Below are positions 37,970 to 47,124 of a DNA stretch of 64,000 bases, piece by piece. Each line of letters begins with the position of its first letter. The first letter of the stretch is position 1. Below the pieces are notes generated by a model. It saw nothing but the letters and a program-made list of their open reading frames with translations. It was not told where the DNA came from and did no database searches. This stretch comes from Stieleria mannarensis (lineage in GTDB: Bacteria > Planctomycetota > Planctomycetia > Pirellulales > Pirellulaceae): positions 17,285 through 81,284 of the forward strand of contig NZ_JACEHH010000039.1 in the NCBI RefSeq assembly GCF_014154935.1, read 5' to 3'. Position numbers and translations under genes: made by a program.

Positions 37970-38655
37970 CTAGACACCACGCTTGCGGAGTTGACGCTGG
38001 AGGCCATCAGCGATCGTGGCCAACTCATCGATGCTCAAATCCGCCAGGGATGTCGATGGCTCATTCAGTAAACCTTTAAGTGTTTCGATCTGACCGAGCA
38101 GCTTGCCTCGTGCTTCACCTCGTGCTTCACCTCGTGCTTCGCCTCGTGCTTCACCTCGTGCTTCACCTTCTTTCGCTGCCTGCTCGACGGCGAACTGCAT
38201 CCTCGCCTTCTCGTCTCGCTGAGCTTTGAGACGAAGTTCGTATTGGCTACGTTGATGCGGTGTTCGTTGGATCATTTCGAGGACCTCGGCGGCTTCGCTG
38301 AAGGCGGGAGAGTTGAATCGCTGTTTGATTTCTTCGGACGTCATTGTTTCCGCCCGGCGGAAAAAGTGACACCAAGCTTCGAATCGCTATGGATTTGCTG
38401 GGATTGACGGAACAACAATGCGTCGAGAACACAGATACTGATTGCCGGTCGCAGCTGCGTGTAGTCATCGCCTTCACTGATTTGATCGAGATCGTCTTCT
38501 TTGCCCAGGATCGGATTGAGAATCTCGACATCGACGATCTCAATTTCCTCCCCCAAAATCGCATTGAGAAAGTGCAACGTGATCACTGGGTGCTCGGGGC
38601 TCCCCAAAAGCAATTTGAAAACAAAGTCGACGGTCGGGTCGATGCCGAGGATCAT
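37970..38655 (-). pseudogene. Rpn/PD-(D/E)XK-type recombination-promoting nuclease, broken
   Basis: The N-terminal part (38655 leftward: DPTVDFVFKLLLGSPEHP, LHFLNAILGEEIEIVDVEIL, NPILGKEDD) matches the start of Rpn/YhgA-like transposase-nuclease proteins. It then jumps to SEGDDYTQLRPAISICVLDA, which belongs much later in the family, so the central catalytic block (Asp and ExQ strand) is deleted. That frame ends at 38341. A second frame from ATG 38344 (ATGA overlap) encodes a typical family C-terminus (MTSEEIKQRFNSPAFSEAAE) with EARG repeats, 124 residues. Family members normally run to about 300 residues in one frame. Without the catalytic core it should be inactive as a nuclease. Confidence 0.75.
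38106..38165. repeat. 12-bp tandem repeat, five copies (EARG)
   Basis: Five copies of CCTCGTGCTTCA (one with G at the end) encode GEAR repeats on the minus strand in the Rpn-type C-terminus. Such repeats are common at this place in the family and vary in number. Confidence 0.9.
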
Positions 38656-38732
38656 AAGCGCAGACCTGACTGTGGAGTAGACTGGTGCCCCACCAGTCTA
38701 CTGCCTGAGTCGATTTACTGTCGACTCTCGTT

Positions 38733-38765
38733 AAAAAGGAGACGGGGGTTGATCCTGCCTTCGCA
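38733..38765. repeat. dispersed repeat, family E copy 2
   Basis: AAAAGGAGACGGGGGTTGAT followed by CCTGCCTTCGCAA; see 36773-36804. Confidence 0.8.
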
Positions 38766-38797
38766 ACGCCAAAGACCGGTCTGGTGCTTGCCGCAGC

Positions 38798-38824
38798 GGG
38801 GCAAAACGATGGGGGCAAAACGAT
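38798..38824. repeat. dispersed repeat, family D copy 1
   Basis: Two direct copies of a GGGGCAAAACGAT unit. The reverse complement, also doubled, occurs at 52674-52702. GGCAGAATGGT follows nearby, echoing sequences at 24796 and 52479. Confidence 0.85.
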
Positions 38825-39031
38825 GGAGCGGAGCGATGGCAGAATGGTACGGGGCACAATGATGAGTGAGACTGACGGCTTTGTGTCATTCTGTGCCCTC
38901 TGTGCTTGATCACACCGCGCGCCGTATGCGGACGCCCGACAATCGGGCGCGGCTCGCTTGGTAGCTGCGTCGAGCGTTTGCCGGCAGGGGTCGAGCCAGG
39001 GATGACTGGCAAACTGGAAGCCTGTCCTGCT

Positions 39032-40357
39032 TTATGCCTTACGCAGGGCTTCGATGGGGTTCATCGAGGCGGCTTTGTAGGCCGGGTAGACGCCGAAGAC
39101 GATTCCGATGCCGACGGAAATTCCGAAGGCCAGGCCGATCGAGGAGATGCTGGTGGCGGTGTTCATCCCGGCAAACACGGTCACGATGATCGGGATGGCC
39201 ACGCCCAGCACGATCCCCAAGACTCCGCCCATCGCCGACAGCACCGTCGTCTCCAACAGAAACTGACGGATGATGTCGCGTTTCTTGGCCCCGATCGCGC
39301 GGCGAATTCCGATCTCACGTGTCCGCTCGGTCACCGTCGCCAGCATGATATTCATGATGCCGATCCCGCCAACCAGCAGTGAAATCCCCGCGATCGCGCC
39401 GAGCACCAAATTCCAAATCCGTTTCTCGTGCTCCGCCTGGGCCATCAACTCCAGCGGCACCAAGACCTGGTAATCCGACTTCGATGCGTGACTCTTTTCC
39501 AGCAAACTGCGAACCATGTTGGCCGTCGGCACGACGCGTCCCGACGCGTCCTGGCCGCCATCGGCGCTGGCCACGGCCAGTGTGATTTCGGTCAATTCGA
39601 CGCGATCGTATTCGCGGCTACCGGCGGATCCTTCGCGGGCGAGAAAACCGAACCGCGCACGGCCGGTGTCCAACGGAATAAAGATGTCTTGGTTGGCATC
39701 GCTGCCTTCGGCTTGCCCGGCGCGGGCGACCCCGCTGTCGCGTTCCTCCAACACTCCGACCACTCGGAACGCGGTCCCGCCGACCAGGATCGGTTGGCCG
39801 AGCGGGTCTTTGAATCCGAACAGCGCCGTTGCGGCACCATCGGCCAACACGGCAACGTTAGACATCGCTTCGAGATCTCCGGACTGCAGAAACCGTCCCC
39901 GGGCGACCGTGATGTTGCGGACGTCGCGCAGTTGGGGCGTCGTGGCCAGGATACGCGCCTGGGGGATGCGGTTGCGGTGATGCGACACTTCATGCCGTTT
40001 CATCATCACCGGAACGACGCTCTTTCCGGTCGGCAATTCATTCAGGGCACGCAGATCGCTGTAGGTCAGCCCGTAGGCGTTGACCTTGTACCGGCTGGTG
40101 GTGACCATCGCCGGCTGCGTGCTACTGCCGCCTCCGCCGCCACCGGATTCTTCGGAGGGCTGGACGGTGCGGATGATCACATTGTTGGCGCCCAAACCGC
40201 GGATCCGATCCAACGCGTCCTGCTTGCTGCCTTCACCGATCGACAGCATCGCGATCACCGAGGCGACCCCCAAGATGGTGCCCAACAGCGTCAGCGAGCT
40301 GCGCATTTTGTGCAGCAGCAAGTTCCGGATCGCCAGCTTGAGTGTTGCCCACCACAT
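39032..40357 (-). CDS. MacB/FtsX-type ABC transporter permease
   Basis: 441 residues from ATG 40357. The N-terminal helix (LLLHKMRSSLTLLGTILGVA) precedes a MacB periplasmic core domain (about 50-300) with a Gly/Ser-rich insert near 75. Three C-terminal helices belong to the FtsX fold (IWNLVLGAIAGISLLVGGIG; VTERTREIGIRRAIGAKKRD as the coupling region). The cytoplasmic ATPase domain of true MacB is absent and no ATPase gene is adjacent. The start overlaps the adaptor stop (TGATG), so the two are translationally coupled and form an efflux module for peptides, macrolides or lipids. Confidence 0.93.
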   Translation of the reverse strand: MWWATLKLAIRNLLLHKMRSSLTLLGTILGVASVIAMLSIGEGSKQDALDRIRGLGANNVIIRTVQPSEESGGGGGGSSTQPAMVTTSRYKVNAYGLTYSDLRALNELPTGKSVVPVMMKRHEVSHHRNRIPQARILATTPQLRDVRNITVARGRFLQSGDLEAMSNVAVLADGAATALFGFKDPLGQPILVGGTAFRVVGVLEERDSGVARAGQAEGSDANQDIFIPLDTGRARFGFLAREGSAGSREYDRVELTEITLAVASADGGQDASGRVVPTANMVRSLLEKSHASKSDYQVLVPLELMAQAEHEKRIWNLVLGAIAGISLLVGGIGIMNIMLATVTERTREIGIRRAIGAKKRDIIRQFLLETTVLSAMGGVLGIVLGVAIPIIVTVFAGMNTATSISSIGLAFGISVGIGIVFGVYPAYKAASMNPIEALRKA

Positions 40358-42087
40358 CAGGAATCGTCACCTAACACGTCGTCGACGAATTGCCGTGGGT
40401 TGAGCGCGACTTGATCGCCATCGGAAAGCCCGCTGACGATCTGAACGACCGAATCGGTTTGTCGCCCCGTTTCGACCGGCTGGCCGATCAATTGATCGTT
40501 TTGGCGGATCAGCACCCAGGTCTGTTCGTCGCGTTCGATGACGGCTTGGATCGGCACGGTCAACGCGTCTTCGACCGAATCGATCATGATTTCCGTCACG
40601 GCGGTCATTCCGGGCTTGAGTTGATCGACGGTGCCATCGATCGTCACGGTGGTCGCATAGACCTTGGTTTCACTGCCCCGCCATCCATTCTGTTCGGGCA
40701 ACACAGCGATCGATTGGACCGTCCCGATGTATTCCTTGCCCGGGAACGCGTCGACCGTGATCCGGGCCTTCATGCCGATCCGGATTTGCTCCAAGTCCGA
40801 CTCGTGCACGGCGGTCTGAACCTGCATCTTGTCCAGCGCCGGCAGCGACATCAGGTGCTGGCGAAACCGCACCGGCATGCCTTCGCGGATCTCGTCGTTG
40901 CGGCTGGAGGCATACGCGACCATCCCGGCTTCGGGGGCAAAAATTTTGCAGGCGGCCAGCTGTTCGGTGTACCGTTCCAAACGCTCTTCTTCCTTCTTCA
41001 GCGATTCGGTCCGTGCCCGCAGGATTGCTTGGACCTGGGCCAGCCGGGCTTCGTTGTTTCGAAGCGTTTGTTCCAGTCCGCGTTGGGCGGTTTGCAGCTT
41101 GCCGCGCAACCGCAGCAACTCCATTTCTCGCTCGTAGTTCTCTTTCTTGCGAAGGGTTGCGAGCGAGGTTTCCAATTTGTTGAGCTGGGCGGCATACTTG
41201 CCTTCGGCTTGCAGAAACGCGAGTTCGCTTTTGCGCAATTCGTTGCGGTTGGCGTAACCGAGTTTGTACAGCGAATCGATGCCGCGTCGGTCATCGCGTC
41301 GCAGTTCCAACGTTGCCTGGGCTTCCAAGATTTGGTTGTTCACTTCGTCGATGGAACGTTTGATCTCTTCGACCGCCAGTTTGTGGGTGCCGCTTTCGTC
41401 GTCGGTGTACATCTCCAATTCCAGCTTGGCCAATTGGACCTGCAACTCGGCTTCGGCTTTGCTGGTTTCGTTTTGGACGATCTGGTTGTTGTAATTGGCC
41501 TCGGCTTGGATCTGCGTCGAACGCGCGTCTTCGGTTTCCAGCATCTGTTCGTCCAGCGCTTCACGCATCGGCGCCGACTCCAATTCGACCAACAAGTCGC
41601 CTTCGTTGACGCTGCTACCGTTGGGGATGATCCACAGGATCGGGGTTCCATTGATTCCGTCGCGCTGGACGTCTTCGACCATGCAATGGATTTCGCGATT
41701 GGTTTGGCTTTGCAGATTTCCCCGCTCGATCACCGTGACCTGGACGTGTTCGCGACCGACGGTGTGCAGCAGGACTCCCTCGTCGACTTGGCCGCCGCCG
41801 CCGAAGAAGAATGCCGAGAGTGAGAAACCGAGCACGGGAACGGCGACCAACGCGGCCAGCAGCGGAAAAAACTGAACGACGCCGCGGCGACGAGAGTTCG
41901 GGTTTTCGCGTCCCGCCCTCGCCCCGCTTCGCCGGCCTTTGCCACGAGCCTGGACCTGACGACTCACGGTGTTGCGATCCCCCCTCGGTTGGCTGCTCCC
42001 TGGGGTCGCAGCGGCGACGTCGAGATCGTTGTCGAATCGAAACGCTGGATCGGCCGAAAATGGCCGGGGTTCGATGAATTTGGACAT
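40357..42087 (-). CDS. HlyD/MacA-family periplasmic adaptor (membrane fusion protein)
   Basis: 576 residues from ATG 42087 (MSKFIEPRPF). A basic N-terminal region is followed by one membrane helix (about 74-96), a split lipoyl/barrel domain (HVQVTVIERGNLQSQTNREI; NEGDLLVELES) and a coiled coil of about 230 residues, longer than in MacA. The end is the beta-barrel and membrane-proximal part (GMKARITVDAFPGKEYIGTV; VPIQAVIERDEQTWVLIRQ). It links the permease to an outer-membrane duct, possibly the TolC-family protein at 30-33 kb. The frame is open 18 codons further upstream without similarity. Confidence 0.92.
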   Translation of the reverse strand: MSKFIEPRPFSADPAFRFDNDLDVAAATPGSSQPRGDRNTVSRQVQARGKGRRSGARAGRENPNSRRRGVVQFFPLLAALVAVPVLGFSLSAFFFGGGGQVDEGVLLHTVGREHVQVTVIERGNLQSQTNREIHCMVEDVQRDGINGTPILWIIPNGSSVNEGDLLVELESAPMREALDEQMLETEDARSTQIQAEANYNNQIVQNETSKAEAELQVQLAKLELEMYTDDESGTHKLAVEEIKRSIDEVNNQILEAQATLELRRDDRRGIDSLYKLGYANRNELRKSELAFLQAEGKYAAQLNKLETSLATLRKKENYEREMELLRLRGKLQTAQRGLEQTLRNNEARLAQVQAILRARTESLKKEEERLERYTEQLAACKIFAPEAGMVAYASSRNDEIREGMPVRFRQHLMSLPALDKMQVQTAVHESDLEQIRIGMKARITVDAFPGKEYIGTVQSIAVLPEQNGWRGSETKVYATTVTIDGTVDQLKPGMTAVTEIMIDSVEDALTVPIQAVIERDEQTWVLIRQNDQLIGQPVETGRQTDSVVQIVSGLSDGDQVALNPRQFVDDVLGDDS

Positions 42088-42674
42088 GGCGTCGTAGGTG
42101 GGCTTGGAGGGGTGGGAAGGTGGGTGTGCGGAACGCCGCATGTGCGGTCCAGCCGGTGGCCGCCGAAGCCCGCGTTTTCGTGCAAAACGGGTCGGGCTGG
42201 TGGCGATCGGCGTGCGGCGCGGTCACATCGAATTGCGGGGCAATTCACATGCCTGAATCCGTCTGGCGACGGTTCAAACGGCCTTGGTGGTGGGCACTGG
42301 GTAGGTGTTTGGCGGGACGTTCATGACGGCCGACCGACGTGTTCCGGCGGCGATCAATCAAAAACGCACGGTTAGTGTAGTCGACCAGCAAGCCGTTGTC
42401 TCCCTAGCCTATCGAAAGATGGGGGGAGATCCTGACGGGGTCAACGGAGGGAATTAAACCGGATTTAGCGGGTCCAAAGCAAGACATTCGGCGGTTTAGA
42501 CGGGGCAGCCGGATTGCACCGCAGGATCCGAAAACTCTCCGTAACGCGGAACTTCTCAAAGTACCTCCAGAATGTGGGTCCTTTCGGACGACGATCCGAA
42601 AAAACGTGTAGGATGGGGGGTGGTTCCGTCGCTGAACCACTGTTCAAGCTCACACCATTCGGAATTCTGGCATC
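42088..42674. other. intergenic region, divergent promoters
   Basis: Upstream region of the adaptor (minus) and the response-regulator gene (plus). One small hairpin TTTCGGA ... TCCGAAA with an A run lies at about 42589-42612. No gene or repeat family is seen. Confidence 0.45.
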
Positions 42675-43571
42675 ATGGCGAAGGTATTACTGGTTGAAGA
42701 CAGTCCGACTCAGGCGGTTGAAATGCGGATGCTGCTGGAGGAAGGCAGTCATGAGGTGCGTCATGCGGCCAACGGACAATTGGCCTTGGACGTCCTGGCA
42801 CGAGAATCGCTGGACATCGTCGTGACGGACCTGGAAATGCCGGAAGTCAATGGTTTGGAATTGGTCGAGGTGATGCGGACCGACTACCCACACATCCCCG
42901 CCATCCTGGTCACCGCGCGGGGCTCGGAAGACCTGGCCGCCGAAGCGTTGCAGAAGGGTGCGGCCGGCTACGTCCCCAAGAATCACTTACAGTCGTTGCT
43001 CAACGATACGATCATCGACGTGTTGGGGGTCATCCGGACCGACGCCAGCTTTGCCAAATTGATCTCCAAGCTGACCAAGAACGTCTTTGAATTCCAGTTG
43101 CCCAACGACAGCGAATTGATCTCGCCGCTGGTCGGGTTGCTGATGCAAGTCGTCTCGGGGATGGACCTGATCAGCGGTGCGGAGATGAACCGGTTGGGGG
43201 TGGCGATCGAACACGCCTTGGTCAACGCCATGTACCGCGGCAACTTGCAACTGGGGCCGTCGGTGACGCCGGCCCATCATGCGATCATTTATGACGACGC
43301 GACGTCAGATTTGATCGAGCGGCGAAAGCTAGAGTCGCCTTACAAGGATCGCCAGGTGTTCGTCGAAGCGACCGCCAGCAAACAAGAAATCAAGATCGTG
43401 ATCCGCGACGAAGGCAACGGATTCGACACCTCCAAAGTGCCCGACAAAGTCGACGCGAACCTGTTTGCCGCCGAATCGGGCAAGGGCCTGGTGCTGATGA
43501 AAAGCTTTGCCGACGAACTGCGGTTCAACGACACCGGCAACGAGGTCACGATGATCAAGAAGTGCTGTTAA
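42675..43571 (+). CDS. response regulator fused to a HATPase (anti-sigma-like) domain
   Basis: 298 residues from ATG 42675. Residues 1-120 are a receiver domain (LLVEDSP, phospho-acceptor Asp52 in VVTDLEMPE, Thr in LVTARGS, Lys in YVPKNHL). Residues about 160-298 form a RsbW/SpoIIAB-type HATPase: N-box IEHALVNAMYRGNL, G1 DEGNGFD, G2 SGKGLVLMKSF. No DNA-binding output is present. Such a fusion would let phosphorylation control an ATPase that phosphorylates or sequesters a partner, as in partner switching. The hybrid kinase starts 18 bp downstream, so the two form an operon. Confidence 0.9.
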   Translation: MAKVLLVEDSPTQAVEMRMLLEEGSHEVRHAANGQLALDVLARESLDIVVTDLEMPEVNGLELVEVMRTDYPHIPAILVTARGSEDLAAEALQKGAAGYVPKNHLQSLLNDTIIDVLGVIRTDASFAKLISKLTKNVFEFQLPNDSELISPLVGLLMQVVSGMDLISGAEMNRLGVAIEHALVNAMYRGNLQLGPSVTPAHHAIIYDDATSDLIERRKLESPYKDRQVFVEATASKQEIKIVIRDEGNGFDTSKVPDKVDANLFAAESGKGLVLMKSFADELRFNDTGNEVTMIKKCC

Positions 43572-43589
43572 CGGCGTAAAACCGAAACG

Positions 43590-46547
43590 ATGGCAAACAT
43601 GCACGGCAGAGGTCCCGACGATTCGACGATCGATGATTCCGGAAGTGACGTCATGGACTCCCTGGCCCCCAATCACTCGCTGGCCGCCTATGAGTCGCTG
43701 GTCAACACGCTTCCGCTGAGTCTGTTGATCAAGGACACCGACGGTCGACGACTGTTTGCCAACGAAACGTATCTCAAGACACGCGGCTGCACGCTTGACG
43801 AGGTGCTCGGCAAACGCGACGAAGATCTGTTTCCGATCGACATCGCCCGCGCCTACTCCAAGGATGACCAACATGTCATTCGCACCGGCGAATCGCTGCA
43901 CAGCGTCGAAGAGTCGGTCAACAAGTTCGGCCAGCGGCGCTGGATCGAACGCATCAAGAGCCCCGTGCTGGATGCCCACCAACGCGTCATCGGCATCCAG
44001 CTGATCTTCTGGGATGTGACCGATCGGCATCAGGCCGAAAGCAAGCTCAAGTACGAACGCTATCTGCTGTCGACGCTGCTGGAAAACATCCCCGACAGCA
44101 TCTATTTCAAAGACCCGGACAGTCGATTCGTTCGGATCAGCGAAGCGATGGCGAAAAAGTTCGGCCTGGCCAGTTCGGCCGAGGCGATCGGAAAAACCGA
44201 CGCCGACATCTTTACCGAAACACACGCCGCCGCGGCCCGCGAAGACGAACTGCGGATCATGCAGACGCGTCAAGCGGTCGTCGACTTGGTCGAACGCGAA
44301 ACCTGGCCCGACCACGACGACACCTGGTGCATGTCCACCAAAATGCCGTTGATCCAAGACGGCGACAAAGTGATCGGCACCTTCGGGATCTCGCGTGACA
44401 TCACCGAACTGATCAAGTACGAAGAGGCACTCCGCAAAGCCCGCGACGAGGCCGATTCGGCAAACCGCGCCAAGAGCGAATTCCTGGCCAACATGAGTCA
44501 CGAGATTCGCACTCCGATGAACGCCATCATCGGCATGTCCGAATTGTTGGCCCAAACCAAACTCAACAACGAACAACTCGATTACATCAACCTGGTCCGT
44601 GATTCGGCCGAGTCGCTGTTGTTGTTGCTGAACGAGATCCTGGATTTCTCCAAGATCGAATCACGAAAACTGCAACTGGAATCGATCCCCTTCTCGCTGC
44701 GTGATCTGATCCAGCGGACCAGTCAATCGCTGTCGATCCGGGCGGCCAAAAAGCCGATCGAACTGGCCTGCCGCGTCGCGCCCGATCTGCCAGATCGCTG
44801 GATCGGTGACCCGGGACGGCTGCGTCAAGTGATGATCAATCTGATCGGCAACGCCATCAAGTTTACCGACCAGGGCGAGGTGCTGGTCGAAGTCTGTGCC
44901 GGCGAGCGGCGCGAGGACGTGCCGCCGGACCACTTGCCGCTGCGATTCAGCGTCACCGACACCGGAATCGGAATCGCCAAGGAACAGCAGGCGTCGATTC
45001 TGGACCCGTTCACCCAGGCCGATGAATCAACCACGCGTCGCTTCGGCGGCACCGGATTGGGACTGGCCATTTCGAAGGAGTTGGTCCATTTGATGCGCGG
45101 GGAGTTGCAACTGGAAAGCGTTCCGGGAGAAGGCACGACGTTTCACTTCACCGGGTACTTCCCGTTGGCCGCGGATCAATCGGTTCCCCATGACGGCGAC
45201 CTGGACAGTCTGGCTCAGTTGCCCGTCCTGGTCGTCGACGACAACGCGACCAACCTGCGCATCCTGCAAGAGATTTTTTCCAATTGGCAATTGACCCCGA
45301 CGCTGGCCGATGGCGGGCCGAGCGCGTTGCGTGCGGCGGCCCAGGCTGCCGAGCAGGGGCAACCGTTTCAATTGGCGGTCCTGGACTGCATGATGCCCGG
45401 CATGGACGGTTTCGAACTCGCCTCGCAACTCCGCCAACAGTACTCCGACGAGCAAATGAAACTGATCATGTTGTCGTCGGCCTCCGACGGCGATGCCCTG
45501 CAACGATGCCAAGACGTCGGCATCGCAAGGTACCTGACCAAACCCGCCGTGCAGTCGGAACTGCTGGACACCGTCCTGCAGGTCATGCAGCGAAAACAGA
45601 TCGGTGCGATCGACCCACGCAACGATCTGCCACCCTGTTTGCCGATGCGGGTGCTGGTCGCCGAAGACGGATTGGCCAATCAACACGTCGCCGTCGGCAT
45701 GCTCCGCGCGTCGGGACACCAACCGGTCGTCGTCAGCGACGGACGCGAAGCGGTCGCGCGGTACCAAAGCGAACCGTTTGACATGATCTTGATGGACATG
45801 CACATGCCCATCATGGATGGCATCGATGCGACCAAAGCCATCCGTGCCCACGAACAGGTCACCGGTCGGCACATCCCGATCATCGCCTTGACCGCCGCGG
45901 CGATGAAAAAAGACGCCGAGGCCTGCAAGAATTGCGGCATGGACGAATACCTGACCAAGCCCATCCACCAGCGGCGACTGCAGGAAATGATGGCCCGGTT
46001 TGCCCCCGAGACCTCCGTGCTCGACCAGTTCTCCGAGTCAGTTCCGCCATCGCCTGTCCCTGCCACCCCCGACGGCGCGGCCGCTGTTTCTGCTGTCAAC
46101 GACTCCGCAGCGACGCCTGCCCCTGCCCGCGATGATCGCGACAACGCCCAAGGTGACCTCGGCATCCATGACGACGCCACCGCGTCAGCCCAGAACGCCG
46201 CAGCCTTTCAAACGATCGATGTCCAAGCGGTGACCCGCCGGATCCCCGGCGGCGCACGCGGCGTTGCCCAGTTGGCCGAAGTGTTCATCAAAGAATGCAC
46301 CGACCTGATGCAAGTGCTCAACGAAGGTATCCCGGGCGGCGATCCCGTGGTGGTCGCCCGCACGGCGCACACGCTGAAGGGTTCCGCCGGACTGTTCTTC
46401 GCCGAAAAGGTTCGTGAACTGGCGCTGCGAATCGAGACCAACGCCAAGGCCGGAAACCTGGCCGGAACCGTCGACGACCTCGCCCAATTGAATCCCCAAG
46501 TCGACGCGATGCTGGCCGAATTACACCGGCTGAGCCAATCCGGATAG
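43590..46547 (+). CDS. hybrid histidine kinase: PAS-PAS-HisKA-HATPase-REC-REC-Hpt
   Basis: 985 residues from ATG 43590, without membrane helices, so cytoplasmic. Two PAS domains (about 30-150 and 155-285) are followed by HisKA with His304 in NMSHEIRTPMNAI. HATPase_c has DTGIGI and FGGTGLGLAIS. Receiver 1 carries Asp599 (LDCMMPGMDGFEL), receiver 2 Asp736 (LMDMHMPIMDGID), and the C-terminal Hpt domain His927 (TAHTLKGSAGLFF). All phosphorelay residues are present, and a low-complexity linker joins REC2 to Hpt. The upstream receiver-HATPase protein is the likely phosphate acceptor. The signal sensed by the PAS domains is unknown. Confidence 0.95.
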   Translation: MANMHGRGPDDSTIDDSGSDVMDSLAPNHSLAAYESLVNTLPLSLLIKDTDGRRLFANETYLKTRGCTLDEVLGKRDEDLFPIDIARAYSKDDQHVIRTGESLHSVEESVNKFGQRRWIERIKSPVLDAHQRVIGIQLIFWDVTDRHQAESKLKYERYLLSTLLENIPDSIYFKDPDSRFVRISEAMAKKFGLASSAEAIGKTDADIFTETHAAAAREDELRIMQTRQAVVDLVERETWPDHDDTWCMSTKMPLIQDGDKVIGTFGISRDITELIKYEEALRKARDEADSANRAKSEFLANMSHEIRTPMNAIIGMSELLAQTKLNNEQLDYINLVRDSAESLLLLLNEILDFSKIESRKLQLESIPFSLRDLIQRTSQSLSIRAAKKPIELACRVAPDLPDRWIGDPGRLRQVMINLIGNAIKFTDQGEVLVEVCAGERREDVPPDHLPLRFSVTDTGIGIAKEQQASILDPFTQADESTTRRFGGTGLGLAISKELVHLMRGELQLESVPGEGTTFHFTGYFPLAADQSVPHDGDLDSLAQLPVLVVDDNATNLRILQEIFSNWQLTPTLADGGPSALRAAAQAAEQGQPFQLAVLDCMMPGMDGFELASQLRQQYSDEQMKLIMLSSASDGDALQRCQDVGIARYLTKPAVQSELLDTVLQVMQRKQIGAIDPRNDLPPCLPMRVLVAEDGLANQHVAVGMLRASGHQPVVVSDGREAVARYQSEPFDMILMDMHMPIMDGIDATKAIRAHEQVTGRHIPIIALTAAAMKKDAEACKNCGMDEYLTKPIHQRRLQEMMARFAPETSVLDQFSESVPPSPVPATPDGAAAVSAVNDSAATPAPARDDRDNAQGDLGIHDDATASAQNAAAFQTIDVQAVTRRIPGGARGVAQLAEVFIKECTDLMQVLNEGIPGGDPVVVARTAHTLKGSAGLFFAEKVRELALRIETNAKAGNLAGTVDDLAQLNPQVDAMLAELHRLSQSG

Positions 46548-46941
46548 GATTTTCTCTCCCTTTGGGAGAGACGGCGTTCGCGAAGCAAGCAAACGCCAGA
46601 GAGGGCCCGCAGTGAATTTTCGCCGTCAGCGATAAAGCACGTAGCGGATCGTTTGAATCAATCGTGTAGCGGAACTCGTCAAGAGTTTCGACCGCTCCGG
46701 AAAAACGAAAGTCTTGACGACGTCCGCTACGACCGAATCCGTCATTTATCCATTCGACGTCCCGCGGCAAGCGAAGCCGACTCCACGCGTTTTCGCCCCA
46801 TATTTCCGCACCTGCCCCCTGGATTAGCGGGTATAATGCGATCAGGCGGACAAACGTAGATTTTGTACAAGGTTTCGACGTCTCGGTCAGCTCACGGTGG
46901 ACTCCAGCGGCCGACCGGGCACACGGCGAAAGCCCGACACC
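46548..46941. other. intergenic region with hairpin repeats
   Basis: Starts with CTCTCCCTTTGGGAGAG (46553-46569), a hairpin that may terminate the kinase operon. A second repeat at about 46663-46731 has inverted ends (GTAGCGGAACTCGTCAAGAG ... GTCTTGACGACGTCCGCTAC). No gene recognised. Confidence 0.6.
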
Positions 46942-47102
46942 CGAGAGCTTGTGCAGCATTGAAATTGTCGGTCACCGGAGGGTCAGGTCACGTCCCCCGC
47001 CGGCGACTGCCCCGCTGCAACGGCGATCGCCACGACATCGGTCACGACATCGAGACAGCGGGTGTGGGGCAGGCAGATCATTCAACGCTGCACAAGCTCT
47101 CG
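46942..47102. repeat. 161-bp element with 22-bp terminal inverted repeats
   Basis: 46942-46963 (GAGAGCTTGTGCAGCATTGA core) and 47081-47102 are inverted copies with a single mismatch. They bracket 117 bp of G+C-rich sequence that contains further short self-complementary stretches. It ends 22 bp before the Ser/Thr kinase start. Confidence 0.85.
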
Positions 47103-47124
47103 ATTTTGAAAGAGCTTGCGAGCG

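Larger units (their letters stand above)
38656..39031. other. gene-free region with palindromes and repeats
   Basis: Holds the perfect palindrome TAGACTGGTG/CACCAGTCTA with a 3-nt centre (38680-38702), a smaller hairpin GAGTCGAT...GTCGACTC, the family E copy at 38733-38765 and the family D repeat at 38798-38824. No gene is seen. Confidence 0.6.

Noticed and set aside
37474..38028. 184-codon minus-strand frame in the accessory patch
   Set aside because: It overlaps the upstream end of the hypothetical gene and a repeat; no motif and random-looking composition.
38106..38165. CRISPR-like short repeats
   Set aside because: A 12-bp coding repeat (EARG) without spacers, typical of Rpn-family C-termini.
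43329..44576. 415-codon minus-strand frame opposite the response regulator and hybrid kinase
   Set aside because: It spans two unrelated genes on the other strand and has no family resemblance.
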